From UBA10133 sp964348455 (GTDB lineage Bacteria; Patescibacteriota; Microgenomatia; UBA1400; MFAQ01): DNA of 10,290 bases. The position numbers and the translations under genes were made by a program. The DNA is taken from the NCBI GenBank assembly GCA_964348455.1, contig CAYGCQ010000035.1:1-10290 (forward strand). The letters are read 5' to 3'. The notes beneath the pieces were generated by a model, which did not search any database, had not been told where the DNA came from, and saw only the letters and a list, made by a program, of their open reading frames with translations. This document shows, in pieces, positions 1-7,255 of the stretch (positions within the stretch are counted from its first letter, which is position 1; each line of letters opens with the position of its first letter).

Positions 1-1657
1 AAGATGTGTAATCCGTTCTCCAAGATCTTGCAGCTTCAAGATCCATTCTTGAGGCGTCATGGTCGGCAGGGTAGCGCTTCCAGGACTTTCGTGCAGCATA
101 ATATCCATTACTGAATTGGTTTTCATTGTCAGATATGGCTGTTGTTAAACCGATGACTTCCCAACCCTCACCTTCACCTTCGCCAGATTGTCTTTCAGCG
201 TTTACAGTGGTGGTTAGGGATGTAGAGTTCCCTACATTAGCCCAACAATTTGTGACTGAACCCGTTACCCAATATTCAGTTTCAGCGATTGCACAAGATG
301 CGCTGGTAGTGGACTGAATGTAGGTGTCATTTGCGCATGGATTTATGAAATAGTGTTTTGTACTTGTATGGGCTCCTACACCGATTGTGGATTTACCACT
401 TGTGTAGTTTAGGATTAAAAGTCCATTAAGACCCCAGATACCTGCATTGTTCGTGCTGCAATACGACTGTATTTCGTAAGAGTTTTTACCTCTAGCTAGG
501 GTGGTGAAGCTTACTCCGTTTTGACCGCCAGAGTCAATTCTATGCATCAAGCTATATTGCCCTAGCTGTATTTGTCCTGGTGTGAGGGTGTAAGTTTGAA
601 ATCCTTGGGCACCAACCTTTAAAGATAGGTTAGCTCCGGCGTTTGAATTTGAACAGATAAACACACCACTTTCTTTTAGAGTAATTGTTGTTGGTTCTTC
701 AATAAATATGTCTCTACCCCAGCTATCTGCATCTGCTGAAGTCGTGCCACCTGACCAACCAGCGGTGTCAATTGCACCCAACAAGAGTGAATTATATATG
801 GTAGAGCTTGAGCTTGGGGAAAATTCATAAGTGACTGTTAGCCAGCCGCCAAAGTTGTCGACTCTTGTTGCTGTGCTACATACAGCTTCTAAGGAATAAG
901 CACTTGAAGCGCTTACTAAGCCCGTAATATCTGCACATCCATACATCCAACAAGATTGTCCTGACAATGCTTGTTCCGATCTCCAAAAGGTTATTGTACT
1001 GGCTCCATTTATTCTAATTGTAGTAGTATGATCTACGGTAGAGGTTGGTGTAGCCTCGTTTCCCGCAAGTTCCAGAAATGCTTGTCTAAGTACTGTGCTA
1101 GCTTCGGGTAAATACGCACCACTAGTTGCGACAGCGGGGATGGCGGTTGCACCACCGATAGTTTGGTATGCGGCTGTAAGTGTACTTCTGGTGCTTTCAA
1201 TTGGAATTCGGATGGTTTTGATATGGGTAGCGCTGGTATCATCATAGTCATAAGTGATTATGAGCTTGAATGAGTGATTTGTCGTAGCGCAAGTTGCACC
1301 GTTATACCTTACCCACCAAGTATTTGAAGTTCCAGACCAGTTTGAAGTGAAATATGATGTAACATCCCCGGCGTAAGACCAAGTTTCGCTTTCCCCTGTG
1401 TTAGCTTTTGGTGTACCAAGTGATAGGTTTGTTGCTCCTACAAAATCTGAAGCGTCATCGATGTACAAATTGACGGCACCCAATGAAGCGGCTGCAGTAT
1501 TATCACCTCGAAAATATGTCATCAAGGTGACGGATCTAAATGCTGAAATTGTTTCGGGGATGTAGATAGCAATTGAACTGTCTCTATTTGCACCACCTGC
1601 AAGGGTGGTGGTATCAACTGTGGTTGCAAATTCGATTGTTTTTGTTCTGGTCGCCAT
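1..1657 (-). CDS. Large repeat-containing beta-rich structural (virion/fibre-like) protein, 3' end cut off
   Basis: The frame starts at ATG 1655-1657 and stays open for 552 codons to the window edge, so the C-terminus is missing. I do not recognise a named family. The protein is rich in Thr, Ser, Gly and Ala, with alternating hydrophobic residues typical of beta-sandwich or fibre proteins. The N-terminus (MATRTKTIEFATT) has no signal peptide and no membrane segment is visible. Three related units follow (about residues 26-140, 178-280 and 312-420), each closing on a similar strand (KLIITYDYDD, WLTVTYEFSP, GLLILNYTSG). Cysteines are scattered through the units. A short Gly-Glu run lies at 492-498, and the visible end turns charged and helical (about 512-548). 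It is the first gene after the glycosyltransferase/methyltransferase run and is separated from it by 77 bases. A phage tail-fibre, virion decoration or cell-surface protein fits best; acceptor of the neighbouring glycosylation genes is inference. Confidence 0.8.
   Translation of the reverse strand, partial: MATRTKTIEFATTVDTTTLAGGANRDSSIAIYIPETISAFRSVTLMTYFRGDNTAAASLGAVNLYIDDASDFVGATNLSLGTPKANTGESETWSYAGDVTSYFTSNWSGTSNTWWVRYNGATCATTNHSFKLIITYDYDDTSATHIKTIRIPIESTRSTLTAAYQTIGGATAIPAVATSGAYLPEASTVLRQAFLELAGNEATPTSTVDHTTTIRINGASTITFWRSEQALSGQSCWMYGCADITGLVSASSAYSLEAVCSTATRVDNFGGWLTVTYEFSPSSSSTIYNSLLLGAIDTAGWSGGTTSADADSWGRDIFIEEPTTITLKESGVFICSNSNAGANLSLKVGAQGFQTYTLTPGQIQLGQYSLMHRIDSGGQNGVSFTTLARGKNSYEIQSYCSTNNAGIWGLNGLLILNYTSGKSTIGVGAHTSTKHYFINPCANDTYIQSTTSASCAIAETEYWVTGSVTNCWANVGNSTSLTTTVNAERQSGEGEGEGWEVIGLTTAISDNENQFSNGYYAARKSWKRYPADHDASRMDLEAARSWRTDYTS
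164..184 (-). repeat. Short Gly-Glu tandem run (GEGEGEG)
   Basis: Seven codons in the 3' part of the visible structural gene alternate Gly and Glu (residues 492-498), from a GGT-GA(A/G) tandem hexamer. This marks a flexible acidic spacer between the beta-rich part and the more charged, probably helical end. Such a short tandem run could vary in copy number, but there is no second allele here to show it. Confidence 0.5.
398..1582 (-). repeat. Three diverged protein-level repeats inside the structural gene
   Basis: Residues about 26-140, 178-280 and 312-420 of the structural protein look like copies of one beta-rich unit. Each opens with strands leading to a hydrophobic stretch, passes through an aromatic/Cys segment and ends in a [KGW]L-x-[IV]-x-[TN]-Y strand. 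A linker with a second hydrophobic strand follows (IKTIRIPIES, IYNSLLLGAID, KHYFINPCAND). The match is visible only in protein; the DNA copies are too diverged to align by eye. Boundaries are approximate. Confidence 0.5.
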
Positions 1658-1734
1658 TTTGAAATGATTCTCTCAATATTTCTAAAGATACTAGAAGCTC
1701 CATAAAGCTTATTAATATGAATTATAAAGGAAAG
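1658..1734 (-). promoter_or_regulatory. 77-base A/T-rich spacer before the structural gene, possible promoter
   Basis: This is the longest gap in the window. On the minus strand it contains a perfect TATAAT at 1721-1726, but nothing close to TTGACA lies 15-19 bases upstream. Two weak 5-bp hairpins sit downstream (1695-1710 and 1680-1696); neither has the GC-rich stem or U-tract of an intrinsic terminator. A GAGAG lies about 12 bases before the ATG, rather far for a ribosome binding site. A separate promoter giving the structural gene its own expression level is plausible but weakly supported. Confidence 0.25.
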
Positions 1735-3507
1735 TTACTTTGAAAAACCTAGTAATCTTCTAACGTTGTCCCACCCGGGAATTGTATCTATATTTGCTTC
1801 TGTCCAGTTGGTTGGTTTCCGCCTGAACTTATCCTGTGTCCATCTTTTTTGAGTGACATTTTTACTGTGAGCAATATCGATGTTTGGGGCGGAAGATGCT
1901 CGGAGTTCGAAGTTGTACCAGTTTTTCCACTTGATGCGACCATGTGTCATAGGTTCAAAGCCGATACGATAACTGAAACCTTCTTTCTCTACCATTTCGA
2001 TTCGCTCTTTGTAGTGAGTGATTAGGATGTTTCTGTAAGCGCACAGTGAAGAAAGAGGGCTAACATCATAGTGAAGTGCAAAACCATCCGTCATTCTTAG
2101 GAACCAATAATTATTGTTGTAGTAGTAGACATCATTTTTTGGTGGGATAAAGTCGAAATGTGAAGGGTGGTAGAGCACGTCGTGTTCGCAGAAATAAACA
2201 ATATCGGTGTTGAGAGCTTCTAGACCAGCTAAAATTTGTTTGAACATTGTTAGGTAACCTCTCTCCAGTGGTAGGACTATGTTTTCTCCGAAGTCGATTG
2301 GTTCTAATGAAACACTGACAAGCTTTTTTCCAGCTAAGGCCTTTTTTAACTGTTTTTGACAAACTTTCATAATTTTTTCATCCATGAGGTTGTCGGTATA
2401 GTAGATTGCGCCGATGGTTGGGGGTGTTGAAACTTCTGGGTTTGAGACGGTGGGTTGAGTAGGGGAAAGAGTTGTACTGACTGTGGTTGAAGGAGTTTCT
2501 ACTGGCGGTTCAACTTCTTCAGGTTTTTCTGATTGTACCGGTATCGGGGTCGGTGTTTCATGAGCAGTAGGTGGAGCACTGACCTCTTTTAGTTTTGCAA
2601 GAGCTTCCGGAGTCCACCCGGGAACTGGCATAAATTTTTCAACCAACCATGATAGTGGTCTGATTTGTTTTTCCCAGGTTCCATCAAAGAATAGCTGCTT
2701 AGCTGTTTTTTTTGCATGACTGACGGCACTACCCGAAAGTGAATAGGGGAAACCAAAATCTCCACCTTGAGTTCGAAACATGTGAGCGTACCAAGTTTTT
2801 TGATTGACCATGACCTTACCTCCTGATAACCAAGTCTTAACAGCGACTTCAATTCCCTGACTACCCCAACTGCCAAAATTTTCATCGCAAATATTTAATT
2901 CCCAGTATTTATCTCTAGTGAGCATAAAGCATGATCCTTGCAGTGACATGGTTTCTGTTACATCTCCACGGCCTTCAGGCCTTTTTTTAAATTCATTAAA
3001 GTATTGAAAATGTGGCTCAGGGTCAAAACAGTACGAGGTGCTTTGGGGATTAGTTTTTGGAATCCAGACAATATCTTTTTTGGTTTCTTTGCCGCATTGT
3101 GCACAGACTCCACTTGGACCCTGGTACCTAGTGTGACCGTCGGGACAAACCCAGTTAAATGCGTGGAGATTTCTCATTACCGGGACCATTGTCCAGTCAT
3201 CATGCATTTCGTTAATCATTTTTACATCGAAACCTTTGTCAAAAGCACAGTGAGCATCGGCTTTCATAATGTACTTGGCCTTACTAAGTCTACAAAGTTG
3301 ATTGGTCATAGCTCTTTGTCCGATGGACTCAGAGACATGAAAGATGGTTACTCGAGGATGATCTTTGATGACTGGTTCAGCCCAGAGTCCATCGAGTCCG
3401 ATAATCACCTCGGTATTTCCCTCGATATTTTCTAGAATATCCTGAACTGTTCGAGCTAGAAATTGCTCGTTTCTGGCAGGAATTAGTATGCTTAAGTCGT
3501 AGGTCAT
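1735..3507 (-). CDS. Two-domain glycosyltransferase: zinc-ribbon GT2 domain fused to a second GT-A-like domain
   Basis: A 590-residue fusion. Residues 1-300 are a GT2-type GT-A domain: nucleotide-binding start (LSILIPARNE), D39-G40, metal-binding D84-A85-H86 like the DxH of polypeptide GalNAc-transferases, LQGSCFML (189-196) and acceptor/catalytic region GSQGIE with E220. A CxxxH...CxxC set (C121, H125, C135, C138) inserted after the DxH strand looks like a zinc ribbon; the sister fusion at 7867-9444 lacks it. Residues about 309-365 form a Pro/Thr/Ser/Glu-rich linker. Residues 366-590 form the second domain, with acidic motif CEHDVLY (440-446), NIDIAHSKN (542-550) and the shared terminal IPGWDNVRRLLGF. 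No signal peptide or membrane segment is seen, so it is likely cytosolic. The start is fixed by an ATGA overlap (3504-3507) with the upstream gene. Sugar and acceptor are unknown. Glycosyltransferase is firm for the first half and likely for the second. Confidence 0.88.
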   Translation of the reverse strand: MTYDLSILIPARNEQFLARTVQDILENIEGNTEVIIGLDGLWAEPVIKDHPRVTIFHVSESIGQRAMTNQLCRLSKAKYIMKADAHCAFDKGFDVKMINEMHDDWTMVPVMRNLHAFNWVCPDGHTRYQGPSGVCAQCGKETKKDIVWIPKTNPQSTSYCFDPEPHFQYFNEFKKRPEGRGDVTETMSLQGSCFMLTRDKYWELNICDENFGSWGSQGIEVAVKTWLSGGKVMVNQKTWYAHMFRTQGGDFGFPYSLSGSAVSHAKKTAKQLFFDGTWEKQIRPLSWLVEKFMPVPGWTPEALAKLKEVSAPPTAHETPTPIPVQSEKPEEVEPPVETPSTTVSTTLSPTQPTVSNPEVSTPPTIGAIYYTDNLMDEKIMKVCQKQLKKALAGKKLVSVSLEPIDFGENIVLPLERGYLTMFKQILAGLEALNTDIVYFCEHDVLYHPSHFDFIPPKNDVYYYNNNYWFLRMTDGFALHYDVSPLSSLCAYRNILITHYKERIEMVEKEGFSYRIGFEPMTHGRIKWKNWYNFELRASSAPNIDIAHSKNVTQKRWTQDKFRRKPTNWTEANIDTIPGWDNVRRLLGFSK

Positions 3508-4235
3508 GGTTTGTTTGGTTGTGGAACTTGGGCTTGACTTAGGTTATTGAATAGTCCAAGTGGGTTTGTATTTCCGTCTATATGATAACGGGCAACAGGG
3601 AACATGTAAATCTTTGAGCCTACGGCGAGCTTAATACCATTTGCAGCAGCGTGATGATTCCACCTTCGATTCATGACGCTATCCTCACCTTCACGACTGC
3701 CGGCGTGGCGACCCAAGGTACAGTTTTTTTCACTATTGCCTCCTAATAACCAAAAGGTGGAGCGTTTCATGCAGTAAGTGTTGCCATGGACACTAGCGTA
3801 TAAACCTCGTTTGGTCTTTAGTCTGGTCATATCAAGTCCATATATTTCAAGATCCTTTGGTTCTTGTGAGAGAGTGCCGTCTTCAAGAAGTACTCCGAAA
3901 TAGCGGGGGAAGATCATTTTGTCTCCCGTAAAGTTGTATGAGTCCATGATGGCTTCTTTGGAAAGAATATGGTCTATGTCAGTGCACAGAACGTACTCTC
4001 CGGTAGCCAGTTTGCAGCCGGCATTTCGTGCCAACCCTTGTGTCCAGGGTCGTTTGTCATTGGTGTAATGAATCTTCAAATTTTTGAGATGATAGCCCTT
4101 GAGTGGTGGACTACTACCGTCATCTACGAGAATAATTTCAATATCATCAGGAAGATTCATGTCAGCAAAATGTTTCATCTGCCTTTCAACGGCTCCATGA
4201 CTATTGTAAACAGCGATAACGATGGAGAGTTTCAT
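3504..4235 (-). CDS. Family 2 glycosyltransferase, single domain
   Basis: A 243-residue soluble GT-A enzyme expected to transfer a sugar from a nucleotide donor with inversion. It opens with MKLSIVIAVYNS. The nucleotide-binding VDDGSS is at 37-42, the donor/arginine region GLARNAG at 67-73, and the metal-binding TDIDH at 85-89 carries the DxD motif (D86, D88). The acceptor-side acidic motif REGEDSVMNRRW at 181-192 holds the likely catalytic acid. The tail (YHIDGNTNPLGLFNN, 217-231) is an extra element after the fold. It is more canonical than the GT2 halves of the two fusion proteins, which carry DAH instead of DxD. It starts 10 bases after the upstream gene with no Shine-Dalgarno sequence, and its TGA overlaps the ATG of the next gene. 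Donor sugar cannot be told from sequence. Confidence 0.9.
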   Translation of the reverse strand: MKLSIVIAVYNSHGAVERQMKHFADMNLPDDIEIILVDDGSSPPLKGYHLKNLKIHYTNDKRPWTQGLARNAGCKLATGEYVLCTDIDHILSKEAIMDSYNFTGDKMIFPRYFGVLLEDGTLSQEPKDLEIYGLDMTRLKTKRGLYASVHGNTYCMKRSTFWLLGGNSEKNCTLGRHAGSREGEDSVMNRRWNHHAAANGIKLAVGSKIYMFPVARYHIDGNTNPLGLFNNLSQAQVPQPNKP

Positions 4236-4245
4236 TAAAAATTAT

Positions 4246-4740
4246 TTATGATTTGAATTTTGCTAACGAGTGGAAATTGCTTAAAACGCTTGTCCAAGGT
4301 TCTACCTTTTTGTAATCATAACGATACTTGAAGAGCTTGTAGATTCGTGGGTAGTCATAAATTGCCTCTGACCTTGGCTCTGTGTCGTGTATCACGATGT
4401 AATCAGCAACATCTTTTAATCTTTCTATCTCGACAGCTCTTCTTTTGTGAGGGTGGTGGTCAATGAAGGCTAGTCCCCAACGCTTTTTGTCGAGAGGGAC
4501 ATCATCCCAATTTTCGACAAAAATAATGTCATGATAGTCAGATTGATGTCTTTTGGCTTTCTCAAACCACTTCTGATCGGTTTCGTAAGAAACGAGTTTT
4601 CGTCCGGTAATAGCGCAGAGCCAGTCGAGTACGGTAGAGGAGAAGTAGCCGGTACCAATTTCCAAGACATCACCTTCAGAAAGATCAAAGGCTCTGACTA
4701 AAAGTGGAACGTGAGTGGCGTGACGTGCTAATCGGTTCAT
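4246..4740 (-). CDS. Compact SAM-dependent methyltransferase-like protein (family D, copy 2)
   Basis: A 164-residue protein with a Rossmann-type nucleotide or SAM site: VLEIGTGYFSS at 25-35 matches methyltransferase motif I, SYETD at 51-55 supplies the acidic residue ending strand 2, and FIDHHPHKRR (92-101) and YIVIHDTEP (114-122) fill the places of later strands. It lacks the N-terminal cap of the 203-residue methyltransferase just upstream. About half of its residues match the 166-residue protein at 6079-6579, including the ATHVP/ATHIVP start, FDLSEG and IVIHDT. Together with the sugar-transfer genes around it, sugar or acceptor O-methylation is likely; the residues that would set the substrate are unknown. 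The start ATG follows a 24-base A-rich leader (runs of seven and six A) without a Shine-Dalgarno sequence. Confidence 0.75.
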   Translation of the reverse strand: MNRLARHATHVPLLVRAFDLSEGDVLEIGTGYFSSTVLDWLCAITGRKLVSYETDQKWFEKAKRHQSDYHDIIFVENWDDVPLDKKRWGLAFIDHHPHKRRAVEIERLKDVADYIVIHDTEPRSEAIYDYPRIYKLFKYRYDYKKVEPWTSVLSNFHSLAKFKS

Positions 4741-4764
4741 GTTTTTTGTTTTTTTAGATAATAA

Positions 4765-5376
4765 TTATGGTTTTACCCAAAGCCAGCAAGTATCATTTTT
4801 ACTCATCGGGCTTTTGAGAATAAACCAAGGGTTTATTTGGTGCTTTTTTGTCCAGTCATTTACAGCTTCGGTAACTTGAACGAATTCGCCTTTGACTCCG
4901 TAGTCATGTCCGCAAACTATACCACCACTACGAACTTTTTTACTCCACTCAGTAATATCCTCAATCACTTTTTCGTATCGATGATCGGCGTCGATGAAGA
5001 CAAAGTCCAGCGAGTTATCATCAAATTCTTTTACCGCATCCATGCTCCATTTTTTGATGATAGTACTGTTTGGAAACCTACTTAGTCTTTTTTTGGCTTC
5101 CAAATATATTGGTGGATAATGATGTGCTTTACGAAAATTTCGCCAAAGAGGGTAGAACTCCCAAGCATCAACTGAGTATAGTTCTAAGTCCGGATTCGAG
5201 CCACAAAGTATTTCCGAGAAGACACCTCCGAGGACACCAATTTCAGCTCCTTTTTTAAAGCCAAGTTCCTTAAAGAGTATTGGAAGGTCTACTGGTCGAT
5301 TGTTTTGAAATTTAATTGGTGACGTTTGATTTTTGTCTAAACCGTATCTTTTAAATATGTATTGAAGTGTGTCCAT
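4765..5376 (-). CDS. Class I SAM-dependent methyltransferase, Methyltransf_24-like (family C, copy 2)
   Basis: A 203-residue methyltransferase. SAM-binding motif I is GAEIGVLGGVFSE (43-55), D70 ends the second strand, FVFIDADHRYE (125-135) is the acidic metal/active-site region as in TylF/CmcI-like O-methyltransferases, and GGIVCGHDY (151-159) is the post-IV strand. I choose ATG 5374-5376 over the TTG 45 bases upstream: the resulting start MDTLQYIF...QTSPIKF lines up with METLTYLI...QPSPIKL of the paralogue at 7252-7860, and the longer form would overlap the preceding gene. The gap is 16 bases with no Shine-Dalgarno sequence. The likely role is O-methylation of a sugar in the glycan made by its neighbours (inference from context). 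Confidence 0.85.
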   Translation of the reverse strand: MDTLQYIFKRYGLDKNQTSPIKFQNNRPVDLPILFKELGFKKGAEIGVLGGVFSEILCGSNPDLELYSVDAWEFYPLWRNFRKAHHYPPIYLEAKKRLSRFPNSTIIKKWSMDAVKEFDDNSLDFVFIDADHRYEKVIEDITEWSKKVRSGGIVCGHDYGVKGEFVQVTEAVNDWTKKHQINPWFILKSPMSKNDTCWLWVKP

Positions 5377-5392
5377 GTTGGTGTGAGGTATT

Positions 5393-6082
5393 TTATACCA
5401 CGTCAGTGATCGTGGGAACAAAAAGATTCTTTCTTAATTCTCTTGCTTCCCCCCAGTAAGGTAATGCACTTTGGGGTAGGACGGATCTATCAAGCTGGGT
5501 ATAACGACTCACACCCTTTGTTGTTTTAATAGTGATGACCGGATTTTCTGATGACCACTGGTAATTTGGATCTGTTGGTATGGCAAAGCTATTATGAGGG
5601 GCATCTGATGCTGATGACCATCTTTTTCTACCTACAAGGGCTTTGGTTATGATTTTTAACCACAGTTCTCTGTCTAAAGCCTGGGCACCATCTGAAAACT
5701 TTTTAAAATAAAATTTAGGATTTCTTTTTACGGGATCAAGATAGTAGTGCACCCAAACATTGGCGTATCTGTACGTTTTTCCTTGTTCCTCTGGATTAAA
5801 CCTAAAATATTCAGGTGGATATAGACAGTCTGCTTCTGCTGTGAGGACGTATGGAGTTTTTATTTCTTTTAGTCCGATTTGAATTTGTCTGAATTCGTTG
5901 GAGTAGCAACTATCGTGTCGACCAATGCATATATTTTTCCCAAAATTTGGTAGGGGTATCTGTGTAACCGAAACTAAGGGCACATCACCGATATTGGAAA
6001 GCAGTTTTTGTCTAATGTTTTCTTCAAATATTGGATCTTCGACATTTGCCGAGTAGTACAGTACAGTCGTGTCTAACTTCAT
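5393..6082 (-). CDS. Stand-alone GT-A-like glycosyltransferase domain protein (family B)
   Basis: A 229-residue soluble protein that I recognise only as a relative of three other segments in this window. Pattern in order: first strand TVLYYSANVEDP (6-17), PLVSVT (35-40), NFGKNICIG (46-54), helix with QIQIGLKEIKTPYV (66-79), acidic motif AEADCLYPPEYF (82-93), TIKTTKGVSRY (184-194) and conserved ending LPYWGEARELRKNL (207-220). The acidic motif at the end of a strand, after a helix and a D/PYV turn, is where GT-A enzymes carry DxD, so a glycosyltransferase is the best guess. It most resembles the C-terminal half of the 525-residue fusion (7867-9444) along its whole length. Its ATG overlaps the previous stop (ATGA, 6079-6082), so it is translationally coupled. 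No donor or acceptor can be named. Confidence 0.75.
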   Translation of the reverse strand: MKLDTTVLYYSANVEDPIFEENIRQKLLSNIGDVPLVSVTQIPLPNFGKNICIGRHDSCYSNEFRQIQIGLKEIKTPYVLTAEADCLYPPEYFRFNPEEQGKTYRYANVWVHYYLDPVKRNPKFYFKKFSDGAQALDRELWLKIITKALVGRKRWSSASDAPHNSFAIPTDPNYQWSSENPVITIKTTKGVSRYTQLDRSVLPQSALPYWGEARELRKNLFVPTITDVV

Positions 6083-6579
6083 GATAAGTTTTTCAAATCT
6101 TTGAAATTGCTTACTACTGTAGTGTGGGGGATAATCTTGTCATAGTGGTAGACATATTTGAACTCTGGGTAGATTTTGGAAAATCTGAACTTCCAGTCTA
6201 GTTTTGGCTGGGTATCGTGAATAACAATATAATCTGCGTGATCTTTGAGTCGAAGAATGTCTGTTTTTCGGCGAGGCGATGGGCTGTGATCTATGAGTAC
6301 AAGTCCCCAGTGGCGATCTGTAAGATCTATCGAGTCTAAGTCGTCTACATACTCTATGTGGTGAGTCGGTTTTTCATATTTCTCGATGTTCATTTTGGCC
6401 CATTTTTCATCCGTGTCGTATGAAGTTAGTTTTCGATTGTACATTTCGCACATCCAGTCCAGAAGAGTGGTGCTGTAGAATCCTGTTCCAATCTCTAGAA
6501 CCTCACCTTCTGACAAATCAAAACATTTGATGAGGGGAACGATGTGGGTGGCGCACAGAACAATGTCTTTTTTATACAT
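6079..6579 (-). CDS. Compact SAM-dependent methyltransferase-like protein (family D, copy 1)
   Basis: A 166-residue paralogue of the gene at 4246-4740. SAM-type motif I is VLEIGTGFYSTT (27-38), SYDTD (53-57) ends strand 2, LIDHSPSPRR (95-104) and YIVIHDTQP (117-125) follow. Between the copies ATH-VPL near the N-terminus, FDLSEG, DW-C, WGL and SNF near the C-terminus are kept, while the segment around residues 62-80 is variable. It is short for a class I methyltransferase, with no cap or long C-terminal extension, so a partner or a small sugar substrate is possible. Its first eight bases overlap the end of the previous gene; the ATG reads through that gene's TAA in another frame. The product ends at a TGA inside the next ATG. 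Methyltransferase is likely, substrate unknown. Confidence 0.75.
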   Translation of the reverse strand: MYKKDIVLCATHIVPLIKCFDLSEGEVLEIGTGFYSTTLLDWMCEMYNRKLTSYDTDEKWAKMNIEKYEKPTHHIEYVDDLDSIDLTDRHWGLVLIDHSPSPRRKTDILRLKDHADYIVIHDTQPKLDWKFRFSKIYPEFKYVYHYDKIIPHTTVVSNFKDLKNLS

Positions 6580-7255
6580 AGAGGTTTTTGATGATATCTT
6601 CTGCTTTGCCCCAGTTAGGAATATCGTAGGCTAGGAAGCCACCAACCTTTTTGCGATTACCAAGATAGTCATAGCCAATGGCTTCAGGGTGAGAAAAGAT
6701 GATGCAAGGGGATTTAGACATGAATTTGACGATATTTCTGGGAGTGACATGTAGTCCTTTTTCGTATTTTCCTATTTCACTAAAGTAATGCAAGGGGATT
6801 TTAGATTCATCGGGAAACTTGGCAAATCTTTCCTCAAGTGCCTCTATTAGAAGCTTTCTGGGAGCAATACAAGTACAGTTACTAATTCGATCTTTGATGG
6901 AATAGACAGGTGGCTGGCTCCAGGTATAGAGTGACCATTTAGACATGTCATAAGCAACTTCATCCATGGCAGGTCTGAAACCTTTGAAGTGTTCTTTGCT
7001 GTATAGACAGTCGTCTTCCGCCAGAGCAACGTAGTCGGTGGTAGCTGCTTTAGCCCCTACCAAGATTTGCTTGTAGATACTTAGATATTCTCTGGGAAAA
7101 TCTACGACAATATTTTTGCCAAAGTCCATTGGTTTTCGGGAAACGGAAATAAGAGGATAGTCTCCCTTGGCTTTCCAAAGTATTTCTCTTACTTTGCTTG
7201 CAAAAGGCTCTTTAAGTGTGTTCGCGGTGTAATAGAGGATGGTCAGATCGTTCAT
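6572..7255 (-). CDS. Stand-alone GT-A-like glycosyltransferase domain protein (family B)
   Basis: A 227-residue soluble protein of the same family as 5393-6082 and the C-terminal halves of both fusions. Strand TILYYTANT (5-13), PLISVSRKPMDFGKNIVV (34-51), helix KQILVGAKAATTDYV (62-76), acidic motif AEDDCLYSKEHF (79-90), CIIFSHPEAIGYD (184-196) and terminal IPNWGKAEDIIKNLYV (212-227). The late histidine (H189) matches H546 of the 590-residue fusion, whereas the other two copies have a KxTxG segment there. The start is ATG 7253-7255, which makes an ATGA overlap with the upstream stop; a TTG 15 bases earlier would also be in frame but has no support. Glycosyltransferase activity is inferred from fold pattern and acidic motif, not from a recognised family name. 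Confidence 0.77.
   Translation of the reverse strand: MNDLTILYYTANTLKEPFASKVREILWKAKGDYPLISVSRKPMDFGKNIVVDFPREYLSIYKQILVGAKAATTDYVALAEDDCLYSKEHFKGFRPAMDEVAYDMSKWSLYTWSQPPVYSIKDRISNCTCIAPRKLLIEALEERFAKFPDESKIPLHYFSEIGKYEKGLHVTPRNIVKFMSKSPCIIFSHPEAIGYDYLGNRKKVGGFLAYDIPNWGKAEDIIKNLYV

Noticed and set aside
126..317. 63-codon plus-strand frame
   Set aside because: It is antisense to the long continuous frame of the structural protein; its Pro/Ser run is just the reverse of the Gly-Glu codons.
1680..1710. Possible intrinsic terminator after the 590-aa gene
   Set aside because: Two overlapping stems of only 5 bp, A/T-rich and without a U-tract; not a credible terminator.
3004..3435. 143-codon open frame on the plus strand
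   Set aside because: It lies wholly opposite the conserved GT2 domain of the 590-aa enzyme, lacks recognisable motifs and would be the only plus-strand gene.
5377..5421. TTG-started N-terminal extension of the 203-aa methyltransferase
   Set aside because: It would overlap the preceding gene and adds 15 residues absent from the paralogue, whose METLTYLI start aligns with the internal ATG.
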